Assembly: GCA_963806495.1 (NCBI GenBank)
Contig: CAWDYA010000001.1
Location: 305,302-369,301 of the forward strand
DNA: 64,000 nucleotides
DNA from: CAWDYA01 sp963806495
Lineage (GTDB): Bacteria > Acidobacteriota > Polarisedimenticolia > JACPZX01 > DASXTC01
Direction: 5' to 3'
Part shown: piece after piece, positions 9,389-18,161 of the stretch
How positions within the stretch are numbered: the first letter of the stretch is position 1
Layout of the letters: each line of letters begins with the position of its first letter
The notes under the pieces: model-generated
The model's input: only the letters and a program-made list of their open reading frames with translations
The model's database searches: none
What the model was told of the DNA's origin: nothing
Position numbers and translations under genes: made by a program

Positions 9389-9997
9389 ATGTCCCGGCAG
9401 GAAGAGAAAGCCACCGATCGGCGTCTCGCCGAGGCGCTCATCGCGGGCGACCCGAACGCGTTCGATCCGTTCGTGGAGCGGTTCGCCCCGCTGATCCTCA
9501 ACTTCGGCCGCCGGATGTGCGGCCAGCGGGACGACGCCGAGGAAGTCCTCCAGGAAACGCTCCTCAAGGCCTACCAGTCTATCGGGGAGCTGCGCGAGCC
9601 GGCCGCCCTCAAGTCCTGGGTCTACCGGGTGGCCGCCAACGCCTGCCTGAAGATGCGTCGCAAGGGGAAGTTCGAGCCGGTGCAGGAGATCTCGCTCGAC
9701 GAATTGCTCCCACGCCCGAATGCGGACGGCTCGCCTCCGGAGATCGCGGACTGGTCGGAGCTGCCATCGGACCGGGCGCTGCAGTCCGAGCTGAGAGAGA
9801 AGATCGAGTCGGCGATCCTGAAGCTGCCGAAGGAGTTCCGGATCGTCGTCGTGCTGAGGGACCAGGAGGGGTTCACCACGCGTGAGACGGCCGACATACT
9901 CGGGGTCGGCGAGCCGCTGGTGAAGGTCCGGCTCCACCGCGCGCGTCTGGCGCTGCGCAAGGAGCTGGAAGAGTACATGATGGGACGACTGCCATGA
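9389..9997 (+). CDS. ECF-type RNA polymerase sigma factor
   Basis: 202 aa from ATG 9389 (MSRQEEKATDRR); another ATG at 9381 is out of frame. Region 2 (about residues 20-95) has FVERFAPLILNFGRRMCG, the core-binding DDAEEVLQETLLKAY and SWVYRVAANACLKMRRK. After an acidic linker, region 4 (about 140-195) has LPKEFRIVVVLRD and the helix-turn-helix FTTRETADILGVGEPLVKVRLHRAR. It ends in an ATGA overlap with a zinc-finger anti-sigma gene, the normal ECF pairing. The target regulon is unknown; the adjacent 1187-aa secreted protein is a possible member but no shared promoter motif was found. Confidence 0.95.
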   Translation: MSRQEEKATDRRLAEALIAGDPNAFDPFVERFAPLILNFGRRMCGQRDDAEEVLQETLLKAYQSIGELREPAALKSWVYRVAANACLKMRRKGKFEPVQEISLDELLPRPNADGSPPEIADWSELPSDRALQSELREKIESAILKLPKEFRIVVVLRDQEGFTTRETADILGVGEPLVKVRLHRARLALRKELEEYMMGRLP

Positions 9998-10242
9998 CCG
10001 CGAAGGATCATCCGATGGACTGCCGCGAGATGGCGCAGTATCTGTCCGAATACCTCGACGGGGAGCTGGACGAATCGCTGCGACGGGTGATCGAGCAGCA
10101 CGGCGGTGAGTGCCCTCCCTGCCGTGCCTTCGTCAGGACGCTGGAACGCACCGTCGAGATCGTCAGAGAGCAGCCCCGCGAGCCCCTTCCCGATGGACTG
10201 AAAAAAGCGCTGGCCGAAGCGCTGCGGCGCGCGACCCGCTGA
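9994..10242 (+). CDS. zinc-finger anti-sigma factor (ZAS type)
   Basis: 82 aa, overlapping the sigma-factor stop by ATGA. The sequence MDCREMAQYLSEYLDGELDE is followed by the His-x3-Cys-x2-Cys motif HGGECPPC, the signature of ZAS anti-sigma factors, and a basic C-terminal helix (LKKALAEALRRATR). There is no transmembrane segment, so it is a soluble cytoplasmic inhibitor that would release the sigma factor on zinc loss or cysteine oxidation. That mechanism is known for the family; for this gene it is inferred from the motif and the coupling. Confidence 0.9.
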   Translation: MTAKDHPMDCREMAQYLSEYLDGELDESLRRVIEQHGGECPPCRAFVRTLERTVEIVREQPREPLPDGLKKALAEALRRATR

Positions 10243-10605
10243 CGCGCGCGACTCCCCCCGCCGCACACCGTGCGGCCGTTCTCCGGTTGAAGGACCCCCT
10301 GCAACATCCCGGCTGTCGGCTCATGTCGCATGCCCCATAGCTCCAAGGCACGCCAATTGCAGAGATGTATTTCCGGTGGCGATGCACTCTCGGGTGGCGC
10401 TTGAAAATCAAAGCAGGACGCACCTTTTTGGTTACCACACTTCGCGCCCGCATTCTCCCTCACCGGCGATTGTGCCGGGTTACGCAATTCAATCCGCATC
10501 TACGTCAAATCCCTCATCTCGCTCGGCCTGAGCGGGTCCTTCCTTATCCACGGATCCTCGCGAGCCCACTCGTGAGACGAGGGGCACCTACCGGAGGTCC
10601 TGGCC
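10243..10605. other. intergenic region upstream of the kelch/MopE gene
   Basis: 363 bp with no convincing coding frame, tRNA or terminator. It is less GC-rich than its surroundings in the middle (around 10350-10450). The last part holds the ribosome-binding site GGAGGTCC just before the ATG at 10606. No consensus sigma-70 or sigma-54 promoter stood out, which would fit control by the adjacent ECF sigma factor. Confidence 0.5.
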
Positions 10606-13600
10606 ATGCGCTTACTCTCCGTCATGCGTGTCCTGCCCTGCATCGTCGCCGTTTCCTTGTCGATGGGTGCCGCCCCACCGAGACATGAACTCACCTTCAT
10701 CGAACGCGTAGAGGCCCAGCGGGCACTCGATCGAGCCTACTACGGACACCAGCTCGGCACGACGAGACCGTTCGAGGAAGCGGTTCCATTCGAGCTCACG
10801 GAGCTGAAGGTCCGCACCTATCTGAAGCAGTCGATCGCCCTGGAACGCTTCTGGGGCGTGCGGCTTACCTCGATGGATCTCGAGAAGGAAGCCCGGAGGA
10901 TCGCGGAGAGCACGCAGATGCCCGAGCGGCTGGCCGAGTTGCACCGGGCTCTGGGCAATGATCCGGTTCTCATCCTGGAATGCCTCGTCCGACCGATCGT
11001 GGTGGACCGTATGGCGCGCGACCGGCTCGCCGATGATCGTCAGATGCAGGCGCCGGCACTACGGGAGGCCCGTGAATTGCGAAGCCGGCTGGCAACCGGC
11101 AGGCTGTCTCCACTGCAGGACCATCCGAGGCGCAGCCTCTTCGAGGTAACGACAGATAAGGTGCAAGGGCCCACCGAGACCGCGTCGACGCCGAGGCAGA
11201 TCGAGGTGGATTCGACCGATCTGGCGCGGTGGCGGTCGCTTCTTCCAGCCCGGCAGGGCGAAATCGCGACCGTGGCGGAAGAGCAGGCCGGCTTCGTCAT
11301 CAGAGTTCTGCTGGGCGAGGAGGCGGGGCATCTCCGCATCGCCGTCTACTCGATCCCAAAGCTCGCCTGGGACGACTGGTGGCGCAAGGTGGAGGGGCAG
11401 ATCGATGCGAACCCCGTCCGCACGCTGGCGGACCCGCTCGTTGCACCGCAGCAGCTCTTGCCGGAGCCCGCCGGGCTGCCCATCTGCGAGGAAGAGGACG
11501 TCTGGCACCGCATGAACCTCTCGGGCCCGTGGCCTCTCAAACCGTTGAACGGCCGAGCCATCTGGACCGGCACCCGCATGATTCTGCTCGGCAGCGGCGA
11601 CCCGGAGCCTGGTTTGAGCTACGACCCGGCAACGGATTCCTGGCTGCGTATCCAGACCCAGGGGGCTGCCCACACGTCGGAGTATTCCAAGGCCGTGTGG
11701 ACGGGAGAGGAAATGATTGTCTGGGGGGCGACTGAGTACAATCCCCACTCCAATATCGGGGGCCGATACAACCCGCTGTCGGATACCTGGCGGAGCATCT
11801 CGCACGTGGGGGCCCCGCGGCCACGCGTGGGCAACACGCTGGTCTGGACCGGCGATCGAATGCTCGTAACCGGCGGCCTCGGCGAGGCCTACGACTACGT
11901 TATCCCCGATCCCGTCACGCAACTCTCCGGAGGATCGTACGACCCGATCACCGACACCTGGGGCCCCGGTCCTTCCTTCAATCGGACCGACCACACCGCT
12001 GTCTGGACAGGGACGCAGCTCATCCTCTGGGGTGGTTCATGCGTCTCGAGCTGGCGCGATGTCGACGATCTGGCCTGCGCGTCGGAGGATCCGCGAGTCG
12101 GACGTGTTGTCGATCCCGTCACCGGAGCCTGGCGACCCACGACTGCCCTGAACGCACCACTTATCTCAGCCGGCGATAGGAGGACAATCTGGACGGGCCG
12201 GGAGATGATCATCTGGGGCGGCACCGCCACCAACCCGCCCAGCCCTGGGAGGGGTTACCGATACGATCCGGCGGCCGACGCATGGTCGGGGACCTCTTTC
12301 ACAGACGCGCCCAGCAGCCGGTACGGCCACAGTACCGTCTGGACCGGACACGAGATGATCGTCTGGGGAGGATTCGACAGCACCTCGACGCCACTGGCCG
12401 ACGGTGGCCGCTACGATCCCGAGAGCGATACCTGGCGGCCGGTCGCCGCGGGCGGGAGCGCGATGGCGGTGCACGCGGCCGTGTGGACAGGCCAGTACAT
12501 GGTGGTCTGGGGCGACACGCCGGTACTTCGCGGCCGATACGACCCCGCGGGCGACCGGTGGTTGGTCACGGGACCCTCGCTGGAACCGTCGCCCCACAAG
12601 GATCACACGGCGATGTGGACCGGCAATGAGATCCTGATCTGGGGCGATGGGTGGGGGGAGCGCTTCGATCCGGTGCTTGGAACATGGAGAGAGTTCAGCG
12701 CGGATCCGGGCCTTGCTTTCCCGGGCCAGACCGCCGTCTGGACGGGCGACGAAATGATCGTCTGGGGCGGCATCACACCAGCGTACGATGTAAACACCGG
12801 GGGGAAATACAACCCGCTCACTTACCAGTGGGTTCGGATTCCGTGGCTCGGTGCGCCCGAAGCCCGAGTCCGGCATACGGCCGTGTGGACCGGTCACGAG
12901 ATGGTCGTGTGGGGTGGGGAGACCTGCCGGAACCAGGGATCGGGCTGCACATGGACGACCCTGCAGACCGGCGGTCGGTACGACCCTGTCACTGATCAGT
13001 GGAGCCCCACGTCCACGGCAGGCGCGCCTCAGCCGCGCCAGGGACACACGACCGTCTGGACCGGGCAGGAGATGATCGTCTGGGGGGGGAGCTCCGACCA
13101 CGGGAGCGAAGGCCCGTATCTCGACGCCGGCGGCGTCTACGATCCGCTCTCCGACGAGTGGAGGCCCACGGCGCTCAGCGGCGCGCCCTCGCCCCGGACC
13201 GCTCACACTGCGGTCTGGACAGGCCGGGAGATGATCGTCTGGGGAGGCCGGGACGAGTCGTCGGTGCTCGCTTCGGGCGGTCAATACGACATGCTCACCG
13301 ACTCGTGGATTCCGACCGGCATGCCCGCGGCGCCCGAGGCACGCAACCGGCACACCGCAGTGTGGAGCAGCAGCCGCATGATCGTCTGGGGCGGTGAGGG
13401 CAGCGACAGCACACTCCTCGACACGGGTGGCCTGTACGATCCGGTATCGGGGAGGTGGTCCGAAATGTCCACCGTCGACGCACCGGCCGCCCGGGTCGGA
13501 CACAGCGCGACCTGGACCGGTCAGGAGATGATCGTCTGGGCCGGCACGACCGCGGCTGGGATGTCTAACAACGGCGGCAGGTATAGACCCTACGAAAGCA

Positions 13601-14169
13601 ACGTCACGAGTGACGGAGATGGTGTCTCCATCTGCGGGGGCGATTGCGACGATTCCGATCCTTCCGTCTACCCAGGAGCCCCACAGGTTTGTGACGGACT
13701 CAACAATGACTGCCTGGACCCTGGGTATCCGGGAGCCCGTGGAACCAATGACGGTGATGACGATGGGGACGGCATGACGGAATGCGCCGGCGACTGCAAC
13801 GACGCCGATCCCTTCATCTACATGTCCGCGCCGGAGCTTTGTGATGGCAAAGACAATGATTGTGACGGCATCGTCCCGTCGTCGGAAATCGATGACGATG
13901 GAGACGGTTTTACGGAGTGCTCTGGTGACTGCAACGACTTCGATGCCGGAATCCACCCCGGCGCCATCGACATCCCGGGCAATGTGCTGGACGAGGACTG
14001 CACGGGCGGAGTCTCGTGCGACCCCCGGCTGCCCTGGACGACGCACGGGGATTTCGTCTCCTGTGTCGACATCGAATGCTGGAAGCTCAAGAAGGCCAAG
14101 CGACTGACAGGCAAGCAGTGCGACAGCATCGTCTCCGACGCGGCGCACACACGGTTGATCCAACGGTAG
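10606..14169 (+). CDS. large secreted kelch-like repeat protein with MopE-type metal motifs
   Basis: 1187 aa with a signal peptide (MRLLSVMRVLPCIVAVSLSMG) and a strong GGAGG site upstream. Residues 25-270 form an alpha-rich domain (RVEAQRALDRAYYGHQLG, ALGNDPVLILECLVRP) that looks like the SurA/parvulin-type N-terminal regions found on surface proteins of uncultured bacteria. Residues 315-985 hold 14 kelch-like blades, each with a form of AVWTGQEMIVWGG and RYDP...DTW. Residues 1005-1135 hold three DGDG-x-C-GDCDD type motifs (MopE/thrombospondin-3-like calcium or copper binding). No lipobox, LPXTG or T9SS tail was seen; the end is Cys- and Lys-rich. The function is unknown; a secreted beta-propeller for adhesion or ligand binding is plausible. 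Confidence 0.9.
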   Translation: MRLLSVMRVLPCIVAVSLSMGAAPPRHELTFIERVEAQRALDRAYYGHQLGTTRPFEEAVPFELTELKVRTYLKQSIALERFWGVRLTSMDLEKEARRIAESTQMPERLAELHRALGNDPVLILECLVRPIVVDRMARDRLADDRQMQAPALREARELRSRLATGRLSPLQDHPRRSLFEVTTDKVQGPTETASTPRQIEVDSTDLARWRSLLPARQGEIATVAEEQAGFVIRVLLGEEAGHLRIAVYSIPKLAWDDWWRKVEGQIDANPVRTLADPLVAPQQLLPEPAGLPICEEEDVWHRMNLSGPWPLKPLNGRAIWTGTRMILLGSGDPEPGLSYDPATDSWLRIQTQGAAHTSEYSKAVWTGEEMIVWGATEYNPHSNIGGRYNPLSDTWRSISHVGAPRPRVGNTLVWTGDRMLVTGGLGEAYDYVIPDPVTQLSGGSYDPITDTWGPGPSFNRTDHTAVWTGTQLILWGGSCVSSWRDVDDLACASEDPRVGRVVDPVTGAWRPTTALNAPLISAGDRRTIWTGREMIIWGGTATNPPSPGRGYRYDPAADAWSGTSFTDAPSSRYGHSTVWTGHEMIVWGGFDSTSTPLADGGRYDPESDTWRPVAAGGSAMAVHAAVWTGQYMVVWGDTPVLRGRYDPAGDRWLVTGPSLEPSPHKDHTAMWTGNEILIWGDGWGERFDPVLGTWREFSADPGLAFPGQTAVWTGDEMIVWGGITPAYDVNTGGKYNPLTYQWVRIPWLGAPEARVRHTAVWTGHEMVVWGGETCRNQGSGCTWTTLQTGGRYDPVTDQWSPTSTAGAPQPRQGHTTVWTGQEMIVWGGSSDHGSEGPYLDAGGVYDPLSDEWRPTALSGAPSPRTAHTAVWTGREMIVWGGRDESSVLASGGQYDMLTDSWIPTGMPAAPEARNRHTAVWSSSRMIVWGGEGSDSTLLDTGGLYDPVSGRWSEMSTVDAPAARVGHSATWTGQEMIVWAGTTAAGMSNNGGRYRPYESNVTSDGDGVSICGGDCDDSDPSVYPGAPQVCDGLNNDCLDPGYPGARGTNDGDDDGDGMTECAGDCNDADPFIYMSAPELCDGKDNDCDGIVPSSEIDDDGDGFTECSGDCNDFDAGIHPGAIDIPGNVLDEDCTGGVSCDPRLPWTTHGDFVSCVDIECWKLKKAKRLTGKQCDSIVSDAAHTRLIQR
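11557..13545 (+). repeat. 14 kelch-like coding repeats
   Basis: Fourteen copies of a block whose core encodes a variant of VWTGxEMIVWGG are spaced 40-60 codons apart within the large secreted protein. The best-conserved copies lie at the C-terminal end of the array. The array would fold into two six- or seven-bladed propellers. Confidence 0.85.
13606..14015 (+). repeat. three MopE-type DxDxDG coding repeats
   Basis: Three copies of a roughly 40-codon unit: an acidic DGDG stretch, then C-x2-GDC-[DN]-D, then a Pro/Gly turn and a Cys-containing DGLNNDC-like ending. This is the putative metal-binding motif of MopE-type secreted proteins. The third copy has lost the middle Cys-Asp-Gly ending. Confidence 0.8.
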
Positions 14170-14224
14170 GAGACATCGGATCGCGGCAGGAAGATCAAAC
14201 GGGCGGCCAGCCAATCCGGCCCGA

Positions 14225-14707
14225 CTAGCGGATCCGGCAGGCCGCCTGGCCGCGCTTCTCCAGGTAGCGCTGGTGGTACTCCTCGGCGGGGTAGAACGGG
14301 GCCGCCGGCATGATCTCGGTGACGATCCTGCGGCCCTGGAGCCGGCCGCCGGCCTCCAGCCGCTGCTTCGACGTGCGTGCCACCTCCTCCTGCTGCGGCG
14401 TATGGGTGAAGATCGCGGAGCGGTACTGGGTGCCGACATCCGGGCCCTGCCGGTTCGGCGTAGTCGGATCGTGGACCGCCCAGAACAGGTCAAGAAGCTC
14501 GTCGTAGGACACGCGCTGCGGGTCGAACTCCACCTGCACCGCCTCGGCGTGGCCCGTCCGGCCGGTGCACACCTGCTCGTAGGTCGGGTCGATGGCCGTC
14601 CCGCCCGTGTACCCCACGGTCGTGCCCGTCACTCCCTCACGCTGGCGGAACTCCGCTTCGACCCCCCAGAAGCAGCCTGCCGCGAACGTCGCTTTCTCGG
14701 TAGCCAT
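14225..14707 (-). CDS. msrA: peptide methionine (S)-S-oxide reductase
   Basis: 160 aa from ATG 14707 (MATEKATFAAGCFWGVE), chosen because GGAGG lies about 8 bases upstream; the longer frame adds unrelated sequence. The catalytic Cys is in GCFWG, and the family motifs GYTGG, GHAEAVQVEFDP and GTQYRSAIF are all present. A resolving Cys candidate occurs near the C-terminus (AACRIR). It repairs oxidised methionine using thioredoxin. It is the last gene of a leftward cluster of oxidoreductase genes, 59 bp after the DUF1697 fusion gene. Confidence 0.97.
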   Translation of the reverse strand: MATEKATFAAGCFWGVEAEFRQREGVTGTTVGYTGGTAIDPTYEQVCTGRTGHAEAVQVEFDPQRVSYDELLDLFWAVHDPTTPNRQGPDVGTQYRSAIFTHTPQQEEVARTSKQRLEAGGRLQGRRIVTEIMPAAPFYPAEEYHQRYLEKRGQAACRIR

Positions 14708-14766
14708 GTCCGATCCTCCATCGTCTCGTTCTCGCCCGGGATCATAGCCGTTCCCAAGGGTCGGGA

Positions 14767-15735
14767 TCATGCTCGCCGCCGGCCGACGAGCCAGGGCATC
14801 ACGGCGAACAGGGCCACGCTGGCGACATACGAGGCGAACGCCGCCGGATCGCGCGCGGCGAGATACGCTCCCAGGGAGAGCCCTCGAACCCACACCACGA
14901 CGGCGATCTCGAACGCCAGCAGCAGGCCGAGCGCCACGAGCCCAATCCGGACGAGCCGCAGGCCGGACGCGTCATGCGCGAGCCGGCGTACCACCCACCG
15001 GGCCGCCAGGAAGCTGACCAGGACCATGAGCGGGGCTTCGGCGACTTCCGCGGCCCGCTCGCCGGCTCGAGGCACGATCCAGACGACTCGGATCACCCCG
15101 AGGGCGAAGCCAGCCGCGAACACGACGGCAAAGTAGACCGCGCCGGCCCGCATGATGCTCACGCCCCCATGGTCCCTCCGGAACCCGCCGGCCAGCTCGC
15201 AGAGCCTGGTCATGGTCGACCAGTTGCGCGAGGTGATCGCTTCGCCGAGAATCCGGTCGATCTCCTTCGCGACACGGCTCGCGATCACCCCCCCGGGACA
15301 CCAGAGGTACGCGACACGGCGGCCGAGTGCGAACGCCTCGGGCGACCAGTCCTGCCGGGTCATCGGCTTCAGTCGACGCGCCGCCGGTGCGTCGCGCGGC
15401 ACGGCCACCAGCATCCGGGAGGGATTGATGGCGACCGCCTCGAGTGGATTGTGCGCCATCGCCGCAGCCAGCTCCTCGGCGGTCAGCACCGTCACCGCGG
15501 CGCGAACCCCCAGCCGCGACGCGATCGCCTTCTCGATCCGTGCGGCGGCATCCCCGCTCCTGTGCCCCGGATCGGTGAAGACGACGTTGCCGCTGTTGAG
15601 CAGCGTGCAGACATCCTCGAAACCGATCCTCGCGAGCAGGTCGCGCAGCTCGGCCATCGCGATCCGCTTCGCGCGGCCCACGTTGATGCCCCGGATCAAC
15701 GCGATCATCCGTGCATCCGTCTTCCGGCTCACCAT
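14767..15735 (-). CDS. DUF1697 protein fused to a four-helix membrane domain
   Basis: 322 aa from ATG 15735, which overlaps the previous stop (ATGGTGA). Residues 10-185 are a complete DUF1697 domain (MIALIRGINVGRAKRIAMAEL, LLNSGNVVF, ending SRNWSTMTRLCELA). Residues 195-322 hold four predicted membrane helices (MRAGAVYFAVVFAAGFALGV, MVLVSFLAARWVV, GLVALGLLLAFEIAVVVWV, YVASVALFAVMPWLVG). No stop lies between them. A GTG at 15157, preceded by GGAGGG on the minus strand, could start the membrane part separately. It may therefore be a true fusion, or two genes joined by loss of a stop or an indel. The function of either part is unknown. Confidence 0.75.
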   Translation of the reverse strand: MVSRKTDARMIALIRGINVGRAKRIAMAELRDLLARIGFEDVCTLLNSGNVVFTDPGHRSGDAAARIEKAIASRLGVRAAVTVLTAEELAAAMAHNPLEAVAINPSRMLVAVPRDAPAARRLKPMTRQDWSPEAFALGRRVAYLWCPGGVIASRVAKEIDRILGEAITSRNWSTMTRLCELAGGFRRDHGGVSIMRAGAVYFAVVFAAGFALGVIRVVWIVPRAGERAAEVAEAPLMVLVSFLAARWVVRRLAHDASGLRLVRIGLVALGLLLAFEIAVVVWVRGLSLGAYLAARDPAAFASYVASVALFAVMPWLVGRRRA

Positions 15736-16334
15736 GACACGCCGGGCGCGGACCTCGTATACGTGTCCGACTCGAGCTGATCCATCATGAACGCCGCGAC
15801 GTCGGCGCGCGAGATCCTCACGGTCCTCAGGAAGCTCCCCACGTTGAATCCGTGAGTCACCCGGCCCCGCGGGACGCCGTCGGTCAGCGCTCCCGGCCTG
15901 ACGATGACCCAATCCGTGTCACTCTGCGCGATCGCCCGCTCCTGACGTGTCTTGTCCCAGAAGACGAACCGACGCACGCCCTGTTCCTTCATCGCCGCGA
16001 GGAGGTTGGCCGTTCCGCGCGACAGGATGCTCGTCGGCCAGAGGTATCGCCTGTGGCCCAGGGCGGAGATCACCGCGTCGATGTCACGCACGGCGGCCAT
16101 CACGGCGGCCTCGTCCAGCACGTTCCCCCGTACGATGCTCAGCCGCTGGTGCTCCATGCCGAGACGGGATGGATCCCGGACGAACGCTTTCACCTGATAG
16201 CCTCGCTCCAGCGCCTTTGTCACCAGATGACGCCCCGTGCCGCCCGCCGGGCGGACATCGGACCGGTGCCCCGCAGCCGACAGGGCCGCCGACAGCGCGA
16301 CGGCGTAGAGCGCGAACAGCGCAAGCAGTGTCAT
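15729..16334 (-). CDS. NAD(P)-binding SDR-like protein with replaced N-terminus and internal gap
   Basis: 201 aa. The middle is clearly an atypical short-chain reductase of the NmrA/YwnB type: GGTGRHLVTKALERGYQV, FVRDPSR, VVRGN-like IVRGNVLDEAAV, AVISALGH and the end DTDWVIVRPGALTDG. Two things are odd. The first beta strand is replaced by a hydrophobic leader (MTLLALFALYAVALSAAL). Also, RRFVFWDKTRQERAI joins positions that are normally about 25 residues further apart, so the segment carrying the usual SSLGV motif is missing. It may be degenerate, or a membrane-tethered variant. It lies between the aldo/keto reductase (8 bp) and the DUF1697 gene (overlap). Confidence 0.7.
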   Translation of the reverse strand: MTLLALFALYAVALSAALSAAGHRSDVRPAGGTGRHLVTKALERGYQVKAFVRDPSRLGMEHQRLSIVRGNVLDEAAVMAAVRDIDAVISALGHRRYLWPTSILSRGTANLLAAMKEQGVRRFVFWDKTRQERAIAQSDTDWVIVRPGALTDGVPRGRVTHGFNVGSFLRTVRISRADVAAFMMDQLESDTYTRSAPGVSW

Positions 16335-16342
16335 GACGCGTG

Positions 16343-17338
16343 TCAGGTGAGCTGCATCATGTCGATCGATTCCGGCAGCCTGCCCGCGATCTCCTCGATC
16401 TCGGCGTCGCTCAGACGGAACTCCATCGCCCCGACGAAACCGTCCACCTGCTCGGGTGCGCGCCCGCCCACGATAACGCCGGTGACGGCCGGATGCCGGA
16501 GCGTCCAGGCCACGGCGACCTCGGCCGCCGACCGCTCGTGACGTCTGCCGATCGTCTCGAGCAGCTCGACCAGCTCCAGGTTGCGGCTCAGATGCGGCTC
16601 CTTGAAGGCCGGGTTCACGTTCACCCTCCAGTCGGTGCGTGGCAGCGCGGCGATCCGCTCCCGGGTCATCTTGCCGGTGAGAAGTCCGTTGTGCATCGGC
16701 GAGTATCCGATGACGCCTATCCGGTGCTCGCGGCAGTAGGGCAGAATCCTGTCCTCGACCTGACGCATCAGCATCGAGTACGGCGGCTGCAGCGAGGTGA
16801 CCGGCGCGATCGCCTCCAACCTCCGGAGCTGCTCCACGTTGCAATTCGAGACGCCGATGTGCCGGATCCTGCCCTGCGCGCGGAGCTGCGACAGCGCCGT
16901 CCACCCTTCCTCCAGGTCGGGAGCCGGGCCGTCGGGAGGAAACGCCGGCCAGTGGATCTGGCACAGGTCCAGCGTGTCGACCTGAAGGCGCTTCAGGCTC
17001 GCCTCGACCTCCTTCTTGACCGAGTCGGCCTTCAGACAGTGGGTGATGTTCCCGTCGTCGTCCCAGACGAGGCCGCACTTCGTGAACACGAGCGGGCGCT
17101 CGGACGGGCTCAGCTTTTTCAGCGCCCGGGCCACGATCGTCTCCGCGTGTCCGAAGCCGTACGCCGGCGCCGTGTCGATCCAGTTGATGCCCCGATCGAC
17201 GGCCCTCCGTATGGCGGCGATCGAGTCGGCATCGTCCTGCGGGCCCCAGCCGAACTGGTTGTCCCCGCCGATCGCCCAGGTGCCCATGCCGATCGGTGTG
17301 ATCTCGAAATCCGAGTTTCCGAGCTTGTTCAGTTTCAT
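16343..17338 (-). CDS. aldo/keto reductase
   Basis: 331 aa, full length for the family. It begins MKLNKLGNSDFEITPIGMGTW; the catalytic tetrad is visible as Asp/Tyr in IDTAPAYGFG, Lys in VFTKCG and His in CQIHWP. NADPH-binding motifs follow (GVSNCN, YSPMHNGLLTGK and the C-terminal VGGRAPEQV). It is an NADPH-dependent carbonyl reductase of unknown substrate, close to the L-glyceraldehyde-3-phosphate reductase/YajO group. It is the second gene of a leftward cluster after a methyltransferase (17 bp gap). Confidence 0.95.
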   Translation of the reverse strand: MKLNKLGNSDFEITPIGMGTWAIGGDNQFGWGPQDDADSIAAIRRAVDRGINWIDTAPAYGFGHAETIVARALKKLSPSERPLVFTKCGLVWDDDGNITHCLKADSVKKEVEASLKRLQVDTLDLCQIHWPAFPPDGPAPDLEEGWTALSQLRAQGRIRHIGVSNCNVEQLRRLEAIAPVTSLQPPYSMLMRQVEDRILPYCREHRIGVIGYSPMHNGLLTGKMTRERIAALPRTDWRVNVNPAFKEPHLSRNLELVELLETIGRRHERSAAEVAVAWTLRHPAVTGVIVGGRAPEQVDGFVGAMEFRLSDAEIEEIAGRLPESIDMMQLT

Positions 17339-17354
17339 CGGAGCGCTCCCTTCT

Positions 17355-18161
17355 TCAGGTCTTCCTGACCCCGGTCAGCAGAATCGCGGGGTTGGGAATC
17401 TGCAGCTCGTTCGTCAGGCTGTACCGTTTCGCCCGCTCGCGGACGCCCGCTTCGATCTTCTCCCGCAGGTCGGCGGGAAAGGTCTCCAGCGCGGCCCAGT
17501 CACGAAATGCGCCGAGCAACGTGTCGACCGATGGCATCCTCCAGACCAGCGGCAGCTCGGTGACGTGCGTCTCCTCGAACCCGGCATCGGCAAGCATCCG
17601 GTGAAAGACATCGAAGTCGCTCACGCCGAACAGGGGGCCATGGGGCAACTCGGCCGCGCCGGCGTGCTCTTCCACCGCCTGGAAGAAGAGTCCGAACGCC
17701 TCGAGCTTCGACAGGTCCGCCCAGACAGTGAACCCCGCACGGCCGCCGGGACGAAGCACGCGGTGCGCCTCCCCCAGGACCTTCTCCGGCCGGCCGGTGT
17801 GATGCAGGACGAAGTTGCCCGTCACGACGTCGAACTCCCCGTCGCCGAAAGGCAGCGCATCGGCGGATGCGGCACGGAACTCGATCCCGGCATGCCGCCT
17901 GCGCGCCTCGGCCACCATCGGCTCGGAGAAATCGATCCCGACCGGATCGGCGCCCCGGCGCTTCGCCTCGGAGGCCACCAGCCCCGTGCCCGTGCCCGCA
18001 TCGAGCAGGCGCTGCCCGGGGGCCAGCTTCGTCCCGTCGAGCAGCGGGCCGACGGCTTCACCGGCGAGAAGGCCGAAACCGTCCATGTACCGCTCGGCGC
18101 AGCGGGACCAGGTCGCGTTCTCGAATTCGGCGACCACCTTCGGGTCGTGATCACTCTGCAT
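17355..18161 (-). CDS. class I SAM-dependent methyltransferase (UbiE/COQ5-like)
   Basis: 268 aa with GGAGGAGAGC before the ATG. Motif I LLDAGTGTGLVASEA (residues 50-64), motif II VGIDFSEPMVAEA, DALPFGDGEFDVVTGNFVLHH and LRPGGRAGFTVW give a standard Rossmann methyltransferase fold. The C-terminal part (FETHVTELPLVWRMPSVD) is a substrate cap without a recognised specificity. It heads the leftward cluster methyltransferase, aldo/keto reductase, SDR, DUF1697 fusion and msrA. Confidence 0.92.
   Translation of the reverse strand: MQSDHDPKVVAEFENATWSRCAERYMDGFGLLAGEAVGPLLDGTKLAPGQRLLDAGTGTGLVASEAKRRGADPVGIDFSEPMVAEARRRHAGIEFRAASADALPFGDGEFDVVTGNFVLHHTGRPEKVLGEAHRVLRPGGRAGFTVWADLSKLEAFGLFFQAVEEHAGAAELPHGPLFGVSDFDVFHRMLADAGFEETHVTELPLVWRMPSVDTLLGAFRDWAALETFPADLREKIEAGVRERAKRYSLTNELQIPNPAILLTGVRKT

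Noticed and set aside
12166..14493. 775-codon antisense frame over the kelch gene
   Set aside because: The plus-strand frame has clear repeats and a signal peptide; the antisense product has none and has no ribosome-binding site.
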